Part shown: positions 7,051 through 16,396 of the stretch, piece after piece
Position numbering within the stretch: position 1 is the stretch's first letter
Layout of the letters: each line of letters starts with the position of its first letter
Source of the DNA: Candidatus Endomicrobiellum devescovinae
Lineage (GTDB): Bacteria > Elusimicrobiota > Endomicrobiia > Endomicrobiales > Endomicrobiaceae
Assembly: GCA_031267795.1 (NCBI GenBank)
Contig: JAIRYK010000022.1
Coordinates: 186,001 to 250,000, forward strand
Length of the DNA: 64,000 nucleotides
Direction of reading: 5' to 3'
Made by a program: the position numbers and the translations under genes
Notes under the pieces: model-generated
Database searches by the model: none
Seen by the model: only the letters and a program-made list of their open reading frames with translations
Told to the model about the DNA's origin: nothing

Positions 7051-9856
7051 ATGCCGGATTTGGAAAAGCCTGATAACCAAAATAATTCTGCCCAAAGCGG
7101 CAGCAATCAGGAACAGAAAGTATTAGAGATGCCTGAACATGCGTCTCAACCAGAAAGCACCCCCACTCCACAACAACAAACATCTGAACAAAATAAAGAA
7201 ACTATTTCTTACGAAAAACGCTTACAGAAAAATGAATCATTTAGAGACCCAAACGTCCATGAAAAAAATTCTTTACTAGACGACTTAAAAAATAAATTAA
7301 ATAATATAGACGCTATAATAAAAAAAGCAAACTTAGACAAAGCCGCAGCAACAAAAGAAAACAAACAAGAAACTTCTAATACAGAACTAAACACTCCTAA
7401 TGCTCAAGAAGATACTCATTCTGCTCCTCAACAACTCTTAGAACAAAAGCATAAAGATGAAGCTGTAAGTCCTGAAAATAGTAAAACTGCTCAAAATAAC
7501 CAAATTCCAGATGGAACTAAAAATACTCAGGCTATTCCTCAACAAGTACCGGAAGAAAAACTTAAAGATGAACCAAAACAAACTGAAAATAACAAGTCTG
7601 TAGCAAATAGCGCAACGCTTTCTAAAGAAACTGAAGAAAAACAAAATGATCAGGCTGAACAAACTGCAACACCCCAGGTTGAATCAAAACCTGAAGAAAT
7701 TAAACAAACTCATCCTCAGGACACTGACCAAAAACCTGAAAATATTAAGTCTGAAACACAGGAAATGCCTCAAAGTGCTTCCTCTGCTGCGCCAAAAGAT
7801 TATTCTAACATTACTACCTTTGGAGAAGCAGATGAAGCCATAAAAGCTGAACCTGAAAACTATAAACGTTATGTAGCAAGGGCTGAACTATACATAAAAA
7901 AACAAGATTATAAAAATGCCGAAACAGATTATAAAAAAGCTCAAGAATTAACACAATCAAAAGATATTGCAAATCCTTACAGGTCTTGCAAAAGTTTATG
8001 ATTTATCAGGACAGTCTGCCATCGCATTGACTATATATTCGCAAGCATTGGAATTAAATCCGTCAAATATAGAAATACTAAACAAGCGCGCTCAATGTTA
8101 CGAAACTTTAGGACAAGAGGAAAATTTCTTTAAAGATATTGAAAAAGCGATTGAAATTGATCCCGACAATGCACAGAATTATATATTAAGAGCTGAGCAT
8201 TACATGGCAAAAAATAATTTTCAAAAATCTCTTGAAGATGTAAACAAAATTATAGATTTAAAACCAGATAATGCAAGCGCAAGGTATTTTAGAGGCGTTC
8301 TTAATTATAATCTTCAAAATTATCAAGACTGCTTTACCGACATGCAAAAATCCCTTGAACTTAAAACTAATGAAAATGGAGTATATAGATACTTGGGAAT
8401 ATGCAGTTATAAATCAAACAATTTGTCTGAGTCAATAAATTTCCTAAAAAAAGCGATTGAATTTGGATTTGACGATGGCGATATATATTATTACAAAGCC
8501 TACGCAGAATTTAAATCCGGAGATTTTGACACATCTTTACAAGATACAAACAAAGCCATAGAAAAAGATTCAAAAAAATATGAATACTATCTTCTAAGAG
8601 CAAAAATTTATAATGAAAAAAATATTTTTGATAAAGCTGAAAAAGATTATGATAAAACATTAAAGCTAGATGCTTCTTTCAACAATTTTATTGAAAGAGG
8701 CGGCTTCTTTGCTAAATATGAAAAATATAAAGATTCTATAAAAGACTATACAGCTGCTATAGCTTTGAATAATCAAAATGCAAAAATCTACAAACAGCGC
8801 GGATACATGTATCAAAAATTAAAAAAAGATAAAGAGGCTGAAGCCGACTTTGAGCAAGCTCTTAAACTTAATCCATCTGCAGACGTCCCTCTTGAAAAAA
8901 AGATTATAGTCCAACAGGAAGAACAACAAACAAAAGATCAACAGCCCTCTCAACAAGAAACTCCTTTAAATTCTGAAAATATCAAAGGGCAAGATAATTC
9001 CAACCCAACTGTGCAAACAAATACAGAACCTATTAAAAATGAATCCCAAGAGACAACTGTACAAACTGAAAAACCAAAGTCACCTGAACAACAAACGCAA
9101 CCCATTAAAAAACAGGAACAAAATATTGAAACAGCTACAAGTACACCCATTGCAGCACCTTCCGAAAATGTTCAGCCTCAACAGGAAGCGGAAGCACCTA
9201 AAGCACCTCAGGCAACAATCTTAACACCTACAGAAGAAAATAATAAAGAAAAACCAAAAAAGGCAGGATTTTTTTCTAGACTATTTAAAAAAAGCAAAAA
9301 AGAAGACTCAGCTGACAACGATAAACATAGCACTAATGTTACTTCAGCACAGCCAAGTGAGCCTAACAATAGTGTTCCTTCATTACATCCAAGCGATGTT
9401 GAAACAGAATATAATAGAGCAAATATAAATTATAAAAACAAAAAATATGATGCAGCTTTAGACGATTTGTCAAAAATATTTTCAAAAGACCCTAATTATG
9501 TTAAAGGATATTTACTTAGAGCAAACATATACTCTGATTCTGGGGATAACAATAAGGCATTAGAAGATTTGAATAAAACAATAGAACTTTCGCCTTCATC
9601 TTTTTTAGCTTATTTTAAGAGAGCAGAAATTTATTCTTTACAAAATAATGACGATGCGGCTTTTGCAGATTTTGGAAAAACAATTGAGCTAAACCAAAAA
9701 TTCGGCGCAGGATATGCAGGAATAGCGAAAATATATGCAAAACGTAAAGACAAAGAAAAAGCCATTGAAAACTACAATCTTGCTAAGAAATATGACTTAA
9801 AATATTCAAAGATTGCAGACGCTGAAATAAAATCTCTTTCAACGTCTTCTTCTTAA
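7051..9856 (+). pseudogene. Large TPR-repeat protein split by a frameshift
   Basis: The first frame (7051-8001) is a Gln/Glu/Pro/Thr-rich low-complexity segment of ~260 residues ending in one TPR unit. The second frame (from about 7967 to 9856) continues at once with TPR units (GLAKVYDLSGQSAIALTIYS...), about eight in a row. A second low-complexity linker rich in QQ/EK follows, with a basic patch (KKAGFFSRLFKKSKKED), then three more TPRs. The frames meet near 7963-7975, inside a TPR, so a +1 shift (one extra or two lost bases) has divided one ~930-residue gene. The downstream part has no normal start (only TTG, no Shine-Dalgarno). No signal peptide is seen. TPR proteins act as scaffolds; the partner is unknown. 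Confidence 0.7.
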
Positions 9857-9866
9857 CCTATATTTA

Positions 9867-11135
9867 CTAATACCTATAAGAAATAAATCCAAAAATATTA
9901 GTACTCGTACTGTTTTTGTTGATATTGATAAACGTTTCATCAATGTTTACTATATTACCTGTTATATGTCTTTGCCCTTGTAAGCTGCTAAAGTGATAAT
10001 ATTCGCAACCTATACCTGCAGAAAAATATGATGATAGTGGAATTGTAACAGAAGCTTCTAAATCCACCCACAATCCAAAAGTAGCAGTACACTTGTAGCT
10101 TATAGGAAGTTGCATATCTATACCGATTGAATATTCAGTTGCAGCTTCCCTACCAAACACGCTTTCAAAACCAAAAAGCAATCTAGTGTCTTCATTAACT
10201 TCGTACCCACTTACCACTTTATAGGACATACCTCTAGTTGTTATATAAGGATAAACGTCAGGCACTCTAAATCCAAAAAAACTATAGGTTTCCCTATAAG
10301 TATAGAATAGGTTGTAGCACTTAGAAACGTTGAAATTGTTCCAGCGGTTTTAATTGTTCCCTTTTTAAAGTCTTCTCTACCTTTTGCGTTAAAAGCCGTG
10401 ATAATTCTCGTTGAATCATACCTGACATCATCATCTTTGTTAGCTGCTATATCATAAGAAGCTCCAGATATCCTCTCTTTCAAATAAATAGCCCATGAAA
10501 TACTATCTACATTATTCCTAGCAAAATATCATAACCTATGCTTTCAGATAAAAGCATCTCATTATTAAGTCCACCTGCTGAAATAATAATACGGTAATCA
10601 TAGTAACCTGAAAAGGGCACTGTTATTTCCTCGCCATATTTTCCTACTAAACCTTCAGATCCACAAGCCCCTTCCCTATCACATTGGAACGTCATTCTCT
10701 TAAATAATACGAAAAGATGTTTTTCTCCACATCTCCATTGCCTTCACTATCTTTATAAAATGAATAATCTAGCCCAAATGCCTTATATCTCAAAGCATGT
10801 CCAGACTCATGCAGGGCAATATAAGCCTCTTGATTGACAAAAAACAAAAAGAACCAAGAAGAGAAACGTATCAACCACTTTTGAGATAAATTTAATTTGT
10901 CAAACCATTCTCGGTTCTCTAACCACTCTAATGCTCTATCTGAAGCTCTCAAACAATCCATATTAAAGTTAACAAGTTGTTTATTTGTATAATACCCATC
11001 AAAGTAAGCGCTGCTTAATGTAGCGCTGTCTTTTTTCAAATAATTATAAAGGTCAAAGTAATGTTCGGATGCTAATGTGAATTGTACAAATAATATAAGT
11101 GTAAAAAAACTACTTAATAATTTTTTCATATGCAA
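9867..11135 (-). pseudogene. Degraded gene for an exported HESGH-motif protein (metalloprotease-like)
   Basis: Four adjacent minus-strand reading frames read as one gene with three frame changes. Piece 1 (11135-10692) has a signal peptide (MKKLLSSFFTLILFVQFTLA) and the motif ALHESGHALRYKAFG, an HExxH-like zinc site. Piece 2 (10695-10507) overlaps it by ATGA. Piece 3 is open from about 10510 (SISWAIYLKERISGASYD) to 10241, and piece 4 (to 9867) looks like amphipathic beta strands of an outer-membrane barrel ending FISYRY. The composite would be ~420 residues. Three frame breaks in 1.3 kb argue for a pseudogene. No family is recognised beyond the zinc-site motif. Confidence 0.65.
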
Positions 11136-11221
11136 ATATAGTACCTTTAATATAAAAATCTTTATATTATTATTTAGATTTTTGTATTTTTAATATGAAC
11201 AATTGGAAAACATAGAGATAG

Positions 11222-11944
11222 TTATTTAACCTTGTAAACTTTATGCATTTGTACCATAAGATAAATATTTGGATACACTTTTCTAGCTTGACTGTAAAAT
11301 TTATAAAGATCTTGTATATCTGGAATATTTTTGTCAATAGATAGTTGAAGAATTAAAGATATATTTTTTGAGATGCTTTTTATAAGTTCGGCTGACTTTT
11401 TTATTTCTTGCAATTTAGTATTTTTTGTTATAACGCATTTAACAAATACTTTATTTTTGGCAATTTTCAAAAATTTTCTATGCTCTGTCCAAAAAGTTTT
11501 ACCGCATTCCGAAGTAAATTTAAAATCCATTGAAACAACATCACAAAAGGCAATTACTTCTTTTAAATTTTTAGGCAATGTTCCGTTTGTCTCAAGGTAA
11601 ACGCTAAACCCCTTTTCACAAATCTTTGGCAACAATTCTTTCAAAAAATCCACATAAATCAACGGCTCGCCGCCTGTAATTGAAATAGACGGTTTATCAA
11701 TATCTAAACGATTAAAAGTGCTTTTATTTTTAGTATAAACAGAGTAAATTTTTTTTAATATTTCATCAGAGCTCAAATATTTTGCTTTTTTAGAAATTAC
11801 AGTTGAATATGACGTGTCGCAATACCTGCATTTTAGATTGCAGCCTGCAAAGCGTAAAAAAACTTGAGGAAGTCCAGTATATAGCCCTTCTCCTTGGAAT
11901 GAAAAAAATATTTCATATACTGGGGCTTTTGTTACAAGTGACAC
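11222..11944 (-). CDS. queE: 7-carboxy-7-deazaguanine synthase QueE (radical SAM)
   Basis: The 240-residue protein has the radical SAM Cys cluster CNLKCRYC (CxxxCxxC) at about residues 35-42, preceded by the QueE signature FSFQGEGLYTGLPQVFLRFAGC. The glycine-rich SAM motif ITGGEPL follows. It converts 6-carboxytetrahydropterin to 7-carboxy-7-deazaguanine in the preQ0/queuosine pathway. The start is GTG with an AAGGAAG Shine-Dalgarno inside the end of queC; one base separates the genes. queC and queD in the same run support the assignment. Confidence 0.95.
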   Translation of the reverse strand: MSLVTKAPVYEIFFSFQGEGLYTGLPQVFLRFAGCNLKCRYCDTSYSTVISKKAKYLSSDEILKKIYSVYTKNKSTFNRLDIDKPSISITGGEPLIYVDFLKELLPKICEKGFSVYLETNGTLPKNLKEVIAFCDVVSMDFKFTSECGKTFWTEHRKFLKIAKNKVFVKCVITKNTKLQEIKKSAELIKSISKNISLILQLSIDKNIPDIQDLYKFYSQARKVYPNIYLMVQMHKVYKVK

Positions 11945-11945
11945 T

Positions 11946-12602
11946 TCACTTCCTTCCTAACGCAGGATCAAGCAATTTTGCTTCTTTAAAACCTTTTGCT
12001 CTTAACTTACAGGAATCGCATTTCATGCAAGGTTTGCTGTAACCATTGTAACAAGTCCATGTATGCTCATATGGAACATTCAATTTTGTTCCGAGTTTTA
12101 TTATTTGAGATTTATTCATTTTTAAAAGCGGAGTTTGAATCGTTATTTTTGTTTTTAAAGCCTTTAAAACGTTATTGTACGCTTTTATAAAATCCGGCGT
12201 GCAGTCAGGGTAATTTGAAAAATCTATAGCATTAACACCAATAAAAATTGTTTCCGCATTTATTGACTGCGCATAAGAAAGAGCATAAGAAATAAAGAGA
12301 GTGTTTCTACCAGGAACATAAGTAGAAGGAACAGATTTTGGAAGAACTTTATGAATAGGAACTTTTTTATCTTTATTTGTCAAAGCATCATTAGACCAAG
12401 GAAGAGATAGGTTTACAATGGAATGTTCAGCTTTAACAGTCTTTGCAATTTTAAGAGCTGCTTTTATCTCTTTCTTGTGTTTCTGACCATAATCAAATAA
12501 CAAACAACTGCATTTATATTCTCTATTCATAGCGTAATATAAAACTGTTGTGGAATCTAAACCGCCAGAAAATAAAACTATCGCTTTTTTTGCTTTTGCC
12601 AT
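11946..12602 (-). CDS. queC: 7-cyano-7-deazaguanine (preQ0) synthase QueC
   Basis: It begins with the PP-loop ATPase motif LFSGGLDSTT and ends with a zinc-binding Cys set, CYNGYSKPCMKCDSC, as in QueC. It turns 7-carboxy-7-deazaguanine into preQ0 using ATP and ammonia. The ATG at 12602 is preferred over an upstream in-frame TTG because GAGG lies 6 bases before it. The protein is ~218 residues, normal for the family. It follows the histidine kinase gene by 36 bases and precedes queE by one base. Confidence 0.95.
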   Translation of the reverse strand: MAKAKKAIVLFSGGLDSTTVLYYAMNREYKCSCLLFDYGQKHKKEIKAALKIAKTVKAEHSIVNLSLPWSNDALTNKDKKVPIHKVLPKSVPSTYVPGRNTLFISYALSYAQSINAETIFIGVNAIDFSNYPDCTPDFIKAYNNVLKALKTKITIQTPLLKMNKSQIIKLGTKLNVPYEHTWTCYNGYSKPCMKCDSCKLRAKGFKEAKLLDPALGRK

Positions 12603-12638
12603 TATTATCCTCAGTCTCAAACCAATAAACTTAATTTT

Positions 12639-14135
12639 TCAATTATTTGATTCTTGTACTTTTTTAAAACTAACTATAAACTCTGTGCCTACATTCTCTT
12701 TGGACTCTATCTTTAGCAGTCCGTTCATTGCTTTTATCGTACTTATTATCTGCTGCGTCCCTATTCCATGCCCTTCTTTCTTCGTTGTTCCTATTTCTTC
12801 TCCTTTCATTAACTTCTCTGCCATCTCTTTGGGCATTCCTTTCCCATTATCTTTTACTCTTATTTCTACTTCTTCTCTTTTTACTTCATAACTTATTTCT
12901 ATATCTGCTTTCTTTCCTTCTACTGATTCTACCCCGTTGTTTATTATATTTGACATCATTCGCTCAAAATCTCTACTTTCGCCTTTGATAAATACTAATT
13001 TCTCTTTCCCTTCATACTTTATCTCTACATTCTTTTTGCTGTATTCATATTTCTTCCTTTCTATCACTTCTTTCATACTCAAATTCAAGTCTATTTTTTC
13101 TTCCTCTTTCTCTTCACGCTTCTTGGCAGTACTAATCGCTTTAGTATCACCAATGTCTTTTATTTCTTTATATTTTTCCATCATCTTGCCTGCTATATCT
13201 TTTATACTTCTTTTTAGCGAATCTAATATTTCATTTTCTTTTTCTGTTAGCTTTTTACTTACTAGATACTGAAATGCTCCCAATGCTGTTAACGGCGACA
13301 CTATATCATGGGCTACGTCCCTTGCTATTCTATACAGTTCTTCCTGCAATTTCAGTCTTATTTCCAGCTCTTCTTTCTCTTTCCTATCTGTTATATCTAC
13401 TGAAACTCCTATGATCCCTATGACATTACCTTTATCATCGTAAAGTGGAGATTTTTTTGTTAACATTATTAAAACTTTACCATCAGCTAAAGTAGGCTCT
13501 TCTATAATTTCTTCAGGTATTCTAGTTTGCATAATTCTTTCATCTGTTTTCTTCAAAACATTAGCAATTTCTTTCCATGCTAGATCGTAATCTGTTTTAC
13601 CTATAATGTCTTCAAATGAATTTAGCCCTAAAGATTCAATTTCAGCTTGATTACAACCCAAGTAAACTCCATTTATATCTTTCCAATATATGCATCCTGG
13701 CACATATTGCAAAATATTATTAATATACCATTGTCTTTTTAATTCTGTTTCTTTACTTTCTTTTGCTTTACGATCTGTTATATCAATTGAAACGCCTATA
13801 ATCCCGATGACATTACTTTTATCATCGTAAAGTAAAGACTTTTTTGTTAACATTAGCAAAATTTTACCATTAGCTACAGTAACGGCTTCTATAATTTCTT
13901 CAGGCACTCTAGTTTGCATAACTCTTTTGTCTGTCTCTCTCAAGACATCAGCATTATTTTTCCAAACCAGATCATAATCTGTCTTGCCTATAACTTCTTT
14001 AGAAGATTTAAATCCGAGAATTTCTGCTTCAGCTTGATTACAACCCAAGTAAACTCCATTCACATCCTTCCAATAGATGCATCCTGGTACAATTTGTAAA
14101 ATGTCATCGATTTCAATTTGGCTTTTTTTTACCAT
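12639..14135 (-). CDS. PAS-PAS sensor histidine kinase (soluble) downstream of the CDPS
   Basis: This 498-residue protein has no membrane segment. Two PAS domains (about residues 8-125 and 137-254) are near copies: VPGCIYWKD(V/I)NGVYLGCNQ in both, about three quarters identical by eye, with a 129-residue repeat period. A dimerisation/phosphoacceptor helix follows (ARDVAHDIVSPLTAL, His276), then the HATPase domain with N box (MSNIINNGVES), G1 (VKDNGKGMP) and G2 (GHGIGTQQI). It should autophosphorylate in response to a cytoplasmic signal. No response regulator is adjacent, so the partner is elsewhere. It begins 22 bases after the cyclodipeptide synthase. From memory, PAS domains with YWKD-NGVYLGCN occur in kinases of intracellular bacteria such as Legionella and Rickettsiella, which hints at transfer. 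Confidence 0.9.
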   Translation of the reverse strand: MVKKSQIEIDDILQIVPGCIYWKDVNGVYLGCNQAEAEILGFKSSKEVIGKTDYDLVWKNNADVLRETDKRVMQTRVPEEIIEAVTVANGKILLMLTKKSLLYDDKSNVIGIIGVSIDITDRKAKESKETELKRQWYINNILQYVPGCIYWKDINGVYLGCNQAEIESLGLNSFEDIIGKTDYDLAWKEIANVLKKTDERIMQTRIPEEIIEEPTLADGKVLIMLTKKSPLYDDKGNVIGIIGVSVDITDRKEKEELEIRLKLQEELYRIARDVAHDIVSPLTALGAFQYLVSKKLTEKENEILDSLKRSIKDIAGKMMEKYKEIKDIGDTKAISTAKKREEKEEEKIDLNLSMKEVIERKKYEYSKKNVEIKYEGKEKLVFIKGESRDFERMMSNIINNGVESVEGKKADIEISYEVKREEVEIRVKDNGKGMPKEMAEKLMKGEEIGTTKKEGHGIGTQQIISTIKAMNGLLKIESKENVGTEFIVSFKKVQESNN

Positions 14136-14157
14136 ATTATTCCTTCTATTCCTTTCA

Positions 14158-14847
14158 TTATTCGATAAAGTTTACTCCAACGTATCCTTGAAACGGAGAA
14201 GGTAAATGACTAAACAAAGTGTCATTGTACACTCTGCCAATAAATTCTATGACGTCTTTATAAACAAATAAGGCTGACTTCAAATTTAAAATTTCTACCC
14301 CATTCAGTAACACAGGTAACTCATCTAAGAAATACTTAACTGCTATGTGAAGAGATTCTCTATCAATATTGGCAAAGTTCTGCGCGTATCCTAAAGTCTT
14401 CTTTGAAACAGTCAAACATCCTTCCCTAAAATCTTCATCACTTTCATATAAACTGTTATAAATATCGTGAAATTTTGCATATCTTTCATTATTTATGAGA
14501 TCACTGTAAAAAATTATCCTATCTTTTGCTTCTTTTTCTGACAAACCATTTTTAAGCAGAGCTTTTATTGCTTTGTTCCTTAAGTATCTATCTTGACTAT
14601 TTGTTTTCTTCTTGGCTTTCTCTTGAGAATATCCCATTGCATGCAGAGTGTACATAGAAATCCCATCTGGTATAAAAATACTTATTCTTTTAAAAGTTGA
14701 CAGCCCCCATGAAAAAAGCTTTTTTAAATTCTCTTCCGAATAATAACTATTAAACGGGCTTATACCTATTAGAGCGTGTTCCTTTAAAAGAAACAATTCT
14801 TCTGATTCCGAATTCACAAAATTTAATACTGCCTTTTCTTTTTCCAT
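14158..14847 (-). CDS. tRNA-dependent cyclodipeptide synthase (CDPS)
   Basis: The 229-residue protein matches the AlbC-type fold. EHALIGISPFNSYYS (residues 24-37) parallels the AlbC segment around its nucleophile; Ser30 is the predicted acyl-accepting serine. Tyr172 and Glu176 (KYFLDELP) fit the AlbC Tyr178/Glu182 pair, and Tyr196 (LFVYKD) fits Tyr202. Spacings agree to within one residue. These enzymes use two aminoacyl-tRNAs to make a cyclodipeptide (2,5-diketopiperazine) in the cytoplasm. The subfamily signature is Asn33-Tyr196-Lys197, so it is neither clean NYH nor XYP. A TATAAT promoter and AGAGG Shine-Dalgarno precede it. No tailoring oxidase is adjacent; a sensor kinase follows 22 bases downstream. 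Product amino acids cannot be predicted. Confidence 0.92.
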   Translation of the reverse strand: MEKEKAVLNFVNSESEELFLLKEHALIGISPFNSYYSEENLKKLFSWGLSTFKRISIFIPDGISMYTLHAMGYSQEKAKKKTNSQDRYLRNKAIKALLKNGLSEKEAKDRIIFYSDLINNERYAKFHDIYNSLYESDEDFREGCLTVSKKTLGYAQNFANIDRESLHIAVKYFLDELPVLLNGVEILNLKSALFVYKDVIEFIGRVYNDTLFSHLPSPFQGYVGVNFIE

Positions 14848-14881
14848 AATAACCTCTACAATCTAAATGTTAACTGTCAAT

Positions 14882-14887
14882 ATTATA
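14882..14887 (-). promoter_or_regulatory. -10 element upstream of the cyclodipeptide synthase
   Basis: TATAAT on the minus strand lies 34 bases upstream of the CDPS ATG, giving a predicted leader of about 28 bases. No good -35 is visible 16-18 bases upstream. A TTGACA at 14875-14880 lies downstream of the -10 and is not paired with a matching -10. This separates the CDPS-kinase-queC-queE unit from queD. Confidence 0.45.
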
Positions 14888-15033
14888 CTCCTTTATATTA
14901 ATTAGTATATTAAATTATTCTATCTTCTACCCTCTGTTAATTATTATGCACTCTTCAAATTCTTGAGCCTCTTTTTCTCGTTTTGCTAATCATCTTAGAC
15001 GCAATAATAATATTATCAAAATACAGCAGTTAG

Positions 15034-15402
15034 TTACATACTAACAACAGCCGAAGATGACTCGCTTTCCCAAACTTCAACTTCACATACTTTTGCAGTT
15101 TCAGTTTCTATTTTTTTTAGCTGTTCATAAATAAATGCGGCTATATTTTCCGCTGTAGGATTAATTTTATTGAAAGGATCTATTTCATTTAAAAATTTGT
15201 GGTCTAGATAGGAAATAATTTGATCAAGATGTTTCTTTATGTCTGTAAAATCTATAAGCATGCCTGTATTGTCAAGCTTTGAACCTGAAAAAGCTGCTCT
15301 TATCTTCCAGTTATGTCCGTGAAGATTCTCACACCTGCCTTTATACCCTCTAAGACAGTGCGCCGAAGCAAAATTTTTAGTTACTGAAAGTTTATATTTC
15401 AT
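15034..15402 (-). CDS. queD: 6-carboxytetrahydropterin synthase QueD
   Basis: The protein of ~122 residues has the zinc-site pattern of the PTPS/QueD family: FASAHCLRGYKGRCENLHGHNW, with His residues in ASAH and LHGHNW and a catalytic Cys in GRC. It makes 6-carboxy-5,6,7,8-tetrahydropterin from dihydroneopterin triphosphate, the first committed step to preQ0. The ATG at 15402 is chosen over an upstream one (15426) because GAGG sits 5 bases before it. It is separated from queC and queE by the CDPS and kinase genes. Confidence 0.94.
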   Translation of the reverse strand: MKYKLSVTKNFASAHCLRGYKGRCENLHGHNWKIRAAFSGSKLDNTGMLIDFTDIKKHLDQIISYLDHKFLNEIDPFNKINPTAENIAAFIYEQLKKIETETAKVCEVEVWESESSSAVVSM

Positions 15403-15565
15403 TTTTACCTCTATTGCACTAAACATATTTCATATGAGTTTATTATAGCCATCAGCTTATAATAACAAAATAAAAATACGCTGTTATCTCTTGCTTTTTA
15501 AAATTATTTAGACTTTTCAATCCAGTTCGTTAATATATACTGGTGACATATAATCTTCTTTCCTT

Positions 15566-16396
15566 CTAACCTGCCAAATCTATTTTTTTTATAGTCGTTA
15601 TATTTTTTGAGAAAAATCTTCTTCCTATCTTTTTAAATTTCTCAGGGTTATCGCTTACGTAAAACTTTAAATATTTTTTACCGTTCTTTGATGCAAGTAA
15701 AGACTTTTTATCCAAAATCCGTTTTACTTCTAAAGCCGTAGATGTGGCTGAATCTACGAGAATTATATTTTTATCTAAATTTCTCTCTAATGTCTTTCTC
15801 AGAAGAGGATAATGAGTACAGCCTAAAACTAACGTGTCAATCTTTTTAGCAAGTAAAGGTTTTATATATTTTTTAACTGCTCTATCGGTTATTTCCTCAT
15901 CAATCCAACCTTCTTCTACAAGAGGAACAAGCAATGGACACGCTTGTTGATATATTTTAGCTTTTGCAAGTTTATTTATTGCCTTAGGGTAAGATTTACT
16001 TCCTATTGTTCCCTCAGTACCTATAATGCCTATTCTGAAATTTTTTGACGCATCTATAGCTGCCCTAGCTCCGGGAGCTATCACGCCTATAATAGGAACT
16101 TTTAAAGTTTTCTCTAAAACGGGCAGAGCTAAAGCAGACGCAGTATTGCACGCCACAACTATAAGCTTTACTCTATTTTTTATCAGGAACGACGTTATCT
16201 CTTTGGAAAACTTGATTATAGCGTTTTGAGATTTAGTACCGTAAGGAACATGAGCCGTATCTCCGAAATAAATAAGATTTTCCGAAGGAAGAACTTTATT
16301 TATTGCAGACATTACTGTAAGCCCACCAAAACCTGAATCAAAAATTCCTATAGGATTATTGTTACTTAGAATTTTTATCTCTTTCTTTTTTTGCAT
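15566..16396 (-). CDS. murI: Glutamate racemase MurI
   Basis: The 276-residue protein makes D-glutamate for peptidoglycan. Both catalytic cysteines are seen: VACNTASALALPVL and VLGCTHYPLL. The substrate loop FDSGFGGLTV and YFGDTAHVPYGTK are typical. The gene overlaps the end of the amidase gene by 35 bases and is last in the long ilvD-to-murI run. Length is normal. Confidence 0.97.
   Translation of the reverse strand: MQKKKEIKILSNNNPIGIFDSGFGGLTVMSAINKVLPSENLIYFGDTAHVPYGTKSQNAIIKFSKEITSFLIKNRVKLIVVACNTASALALPVLEKTLKVPIIGVIAPGARAAIDASKNFRIGIIGTEGTIGSKSYPKAINKLAKAKIYQQACPLLVPLVEEGWIDEEITDRAVKKYIKPLLAKKIDTLVLGCTHYPLLRKTLERNLDKNIILVDSATSTALEVKRILDKKSLLASKNGKKYLKFYVSDNPEKFKKIGRRFFSKNITTIKKIDLAG

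Noticed and set aside
12728-13272. Open frames rich in Leu/Ser/Phe on the plus strand opposite the histidine kinase
   Set aside because: They are antisense to a clear kinase domain, have low-complexity composition and lack start signals.
15403-15565. preQ1 riboswitch upstream of queD
   Set aside because: The leader is short and lacks the C-rich loop and A-rich tail of known preQ1 aptamers.
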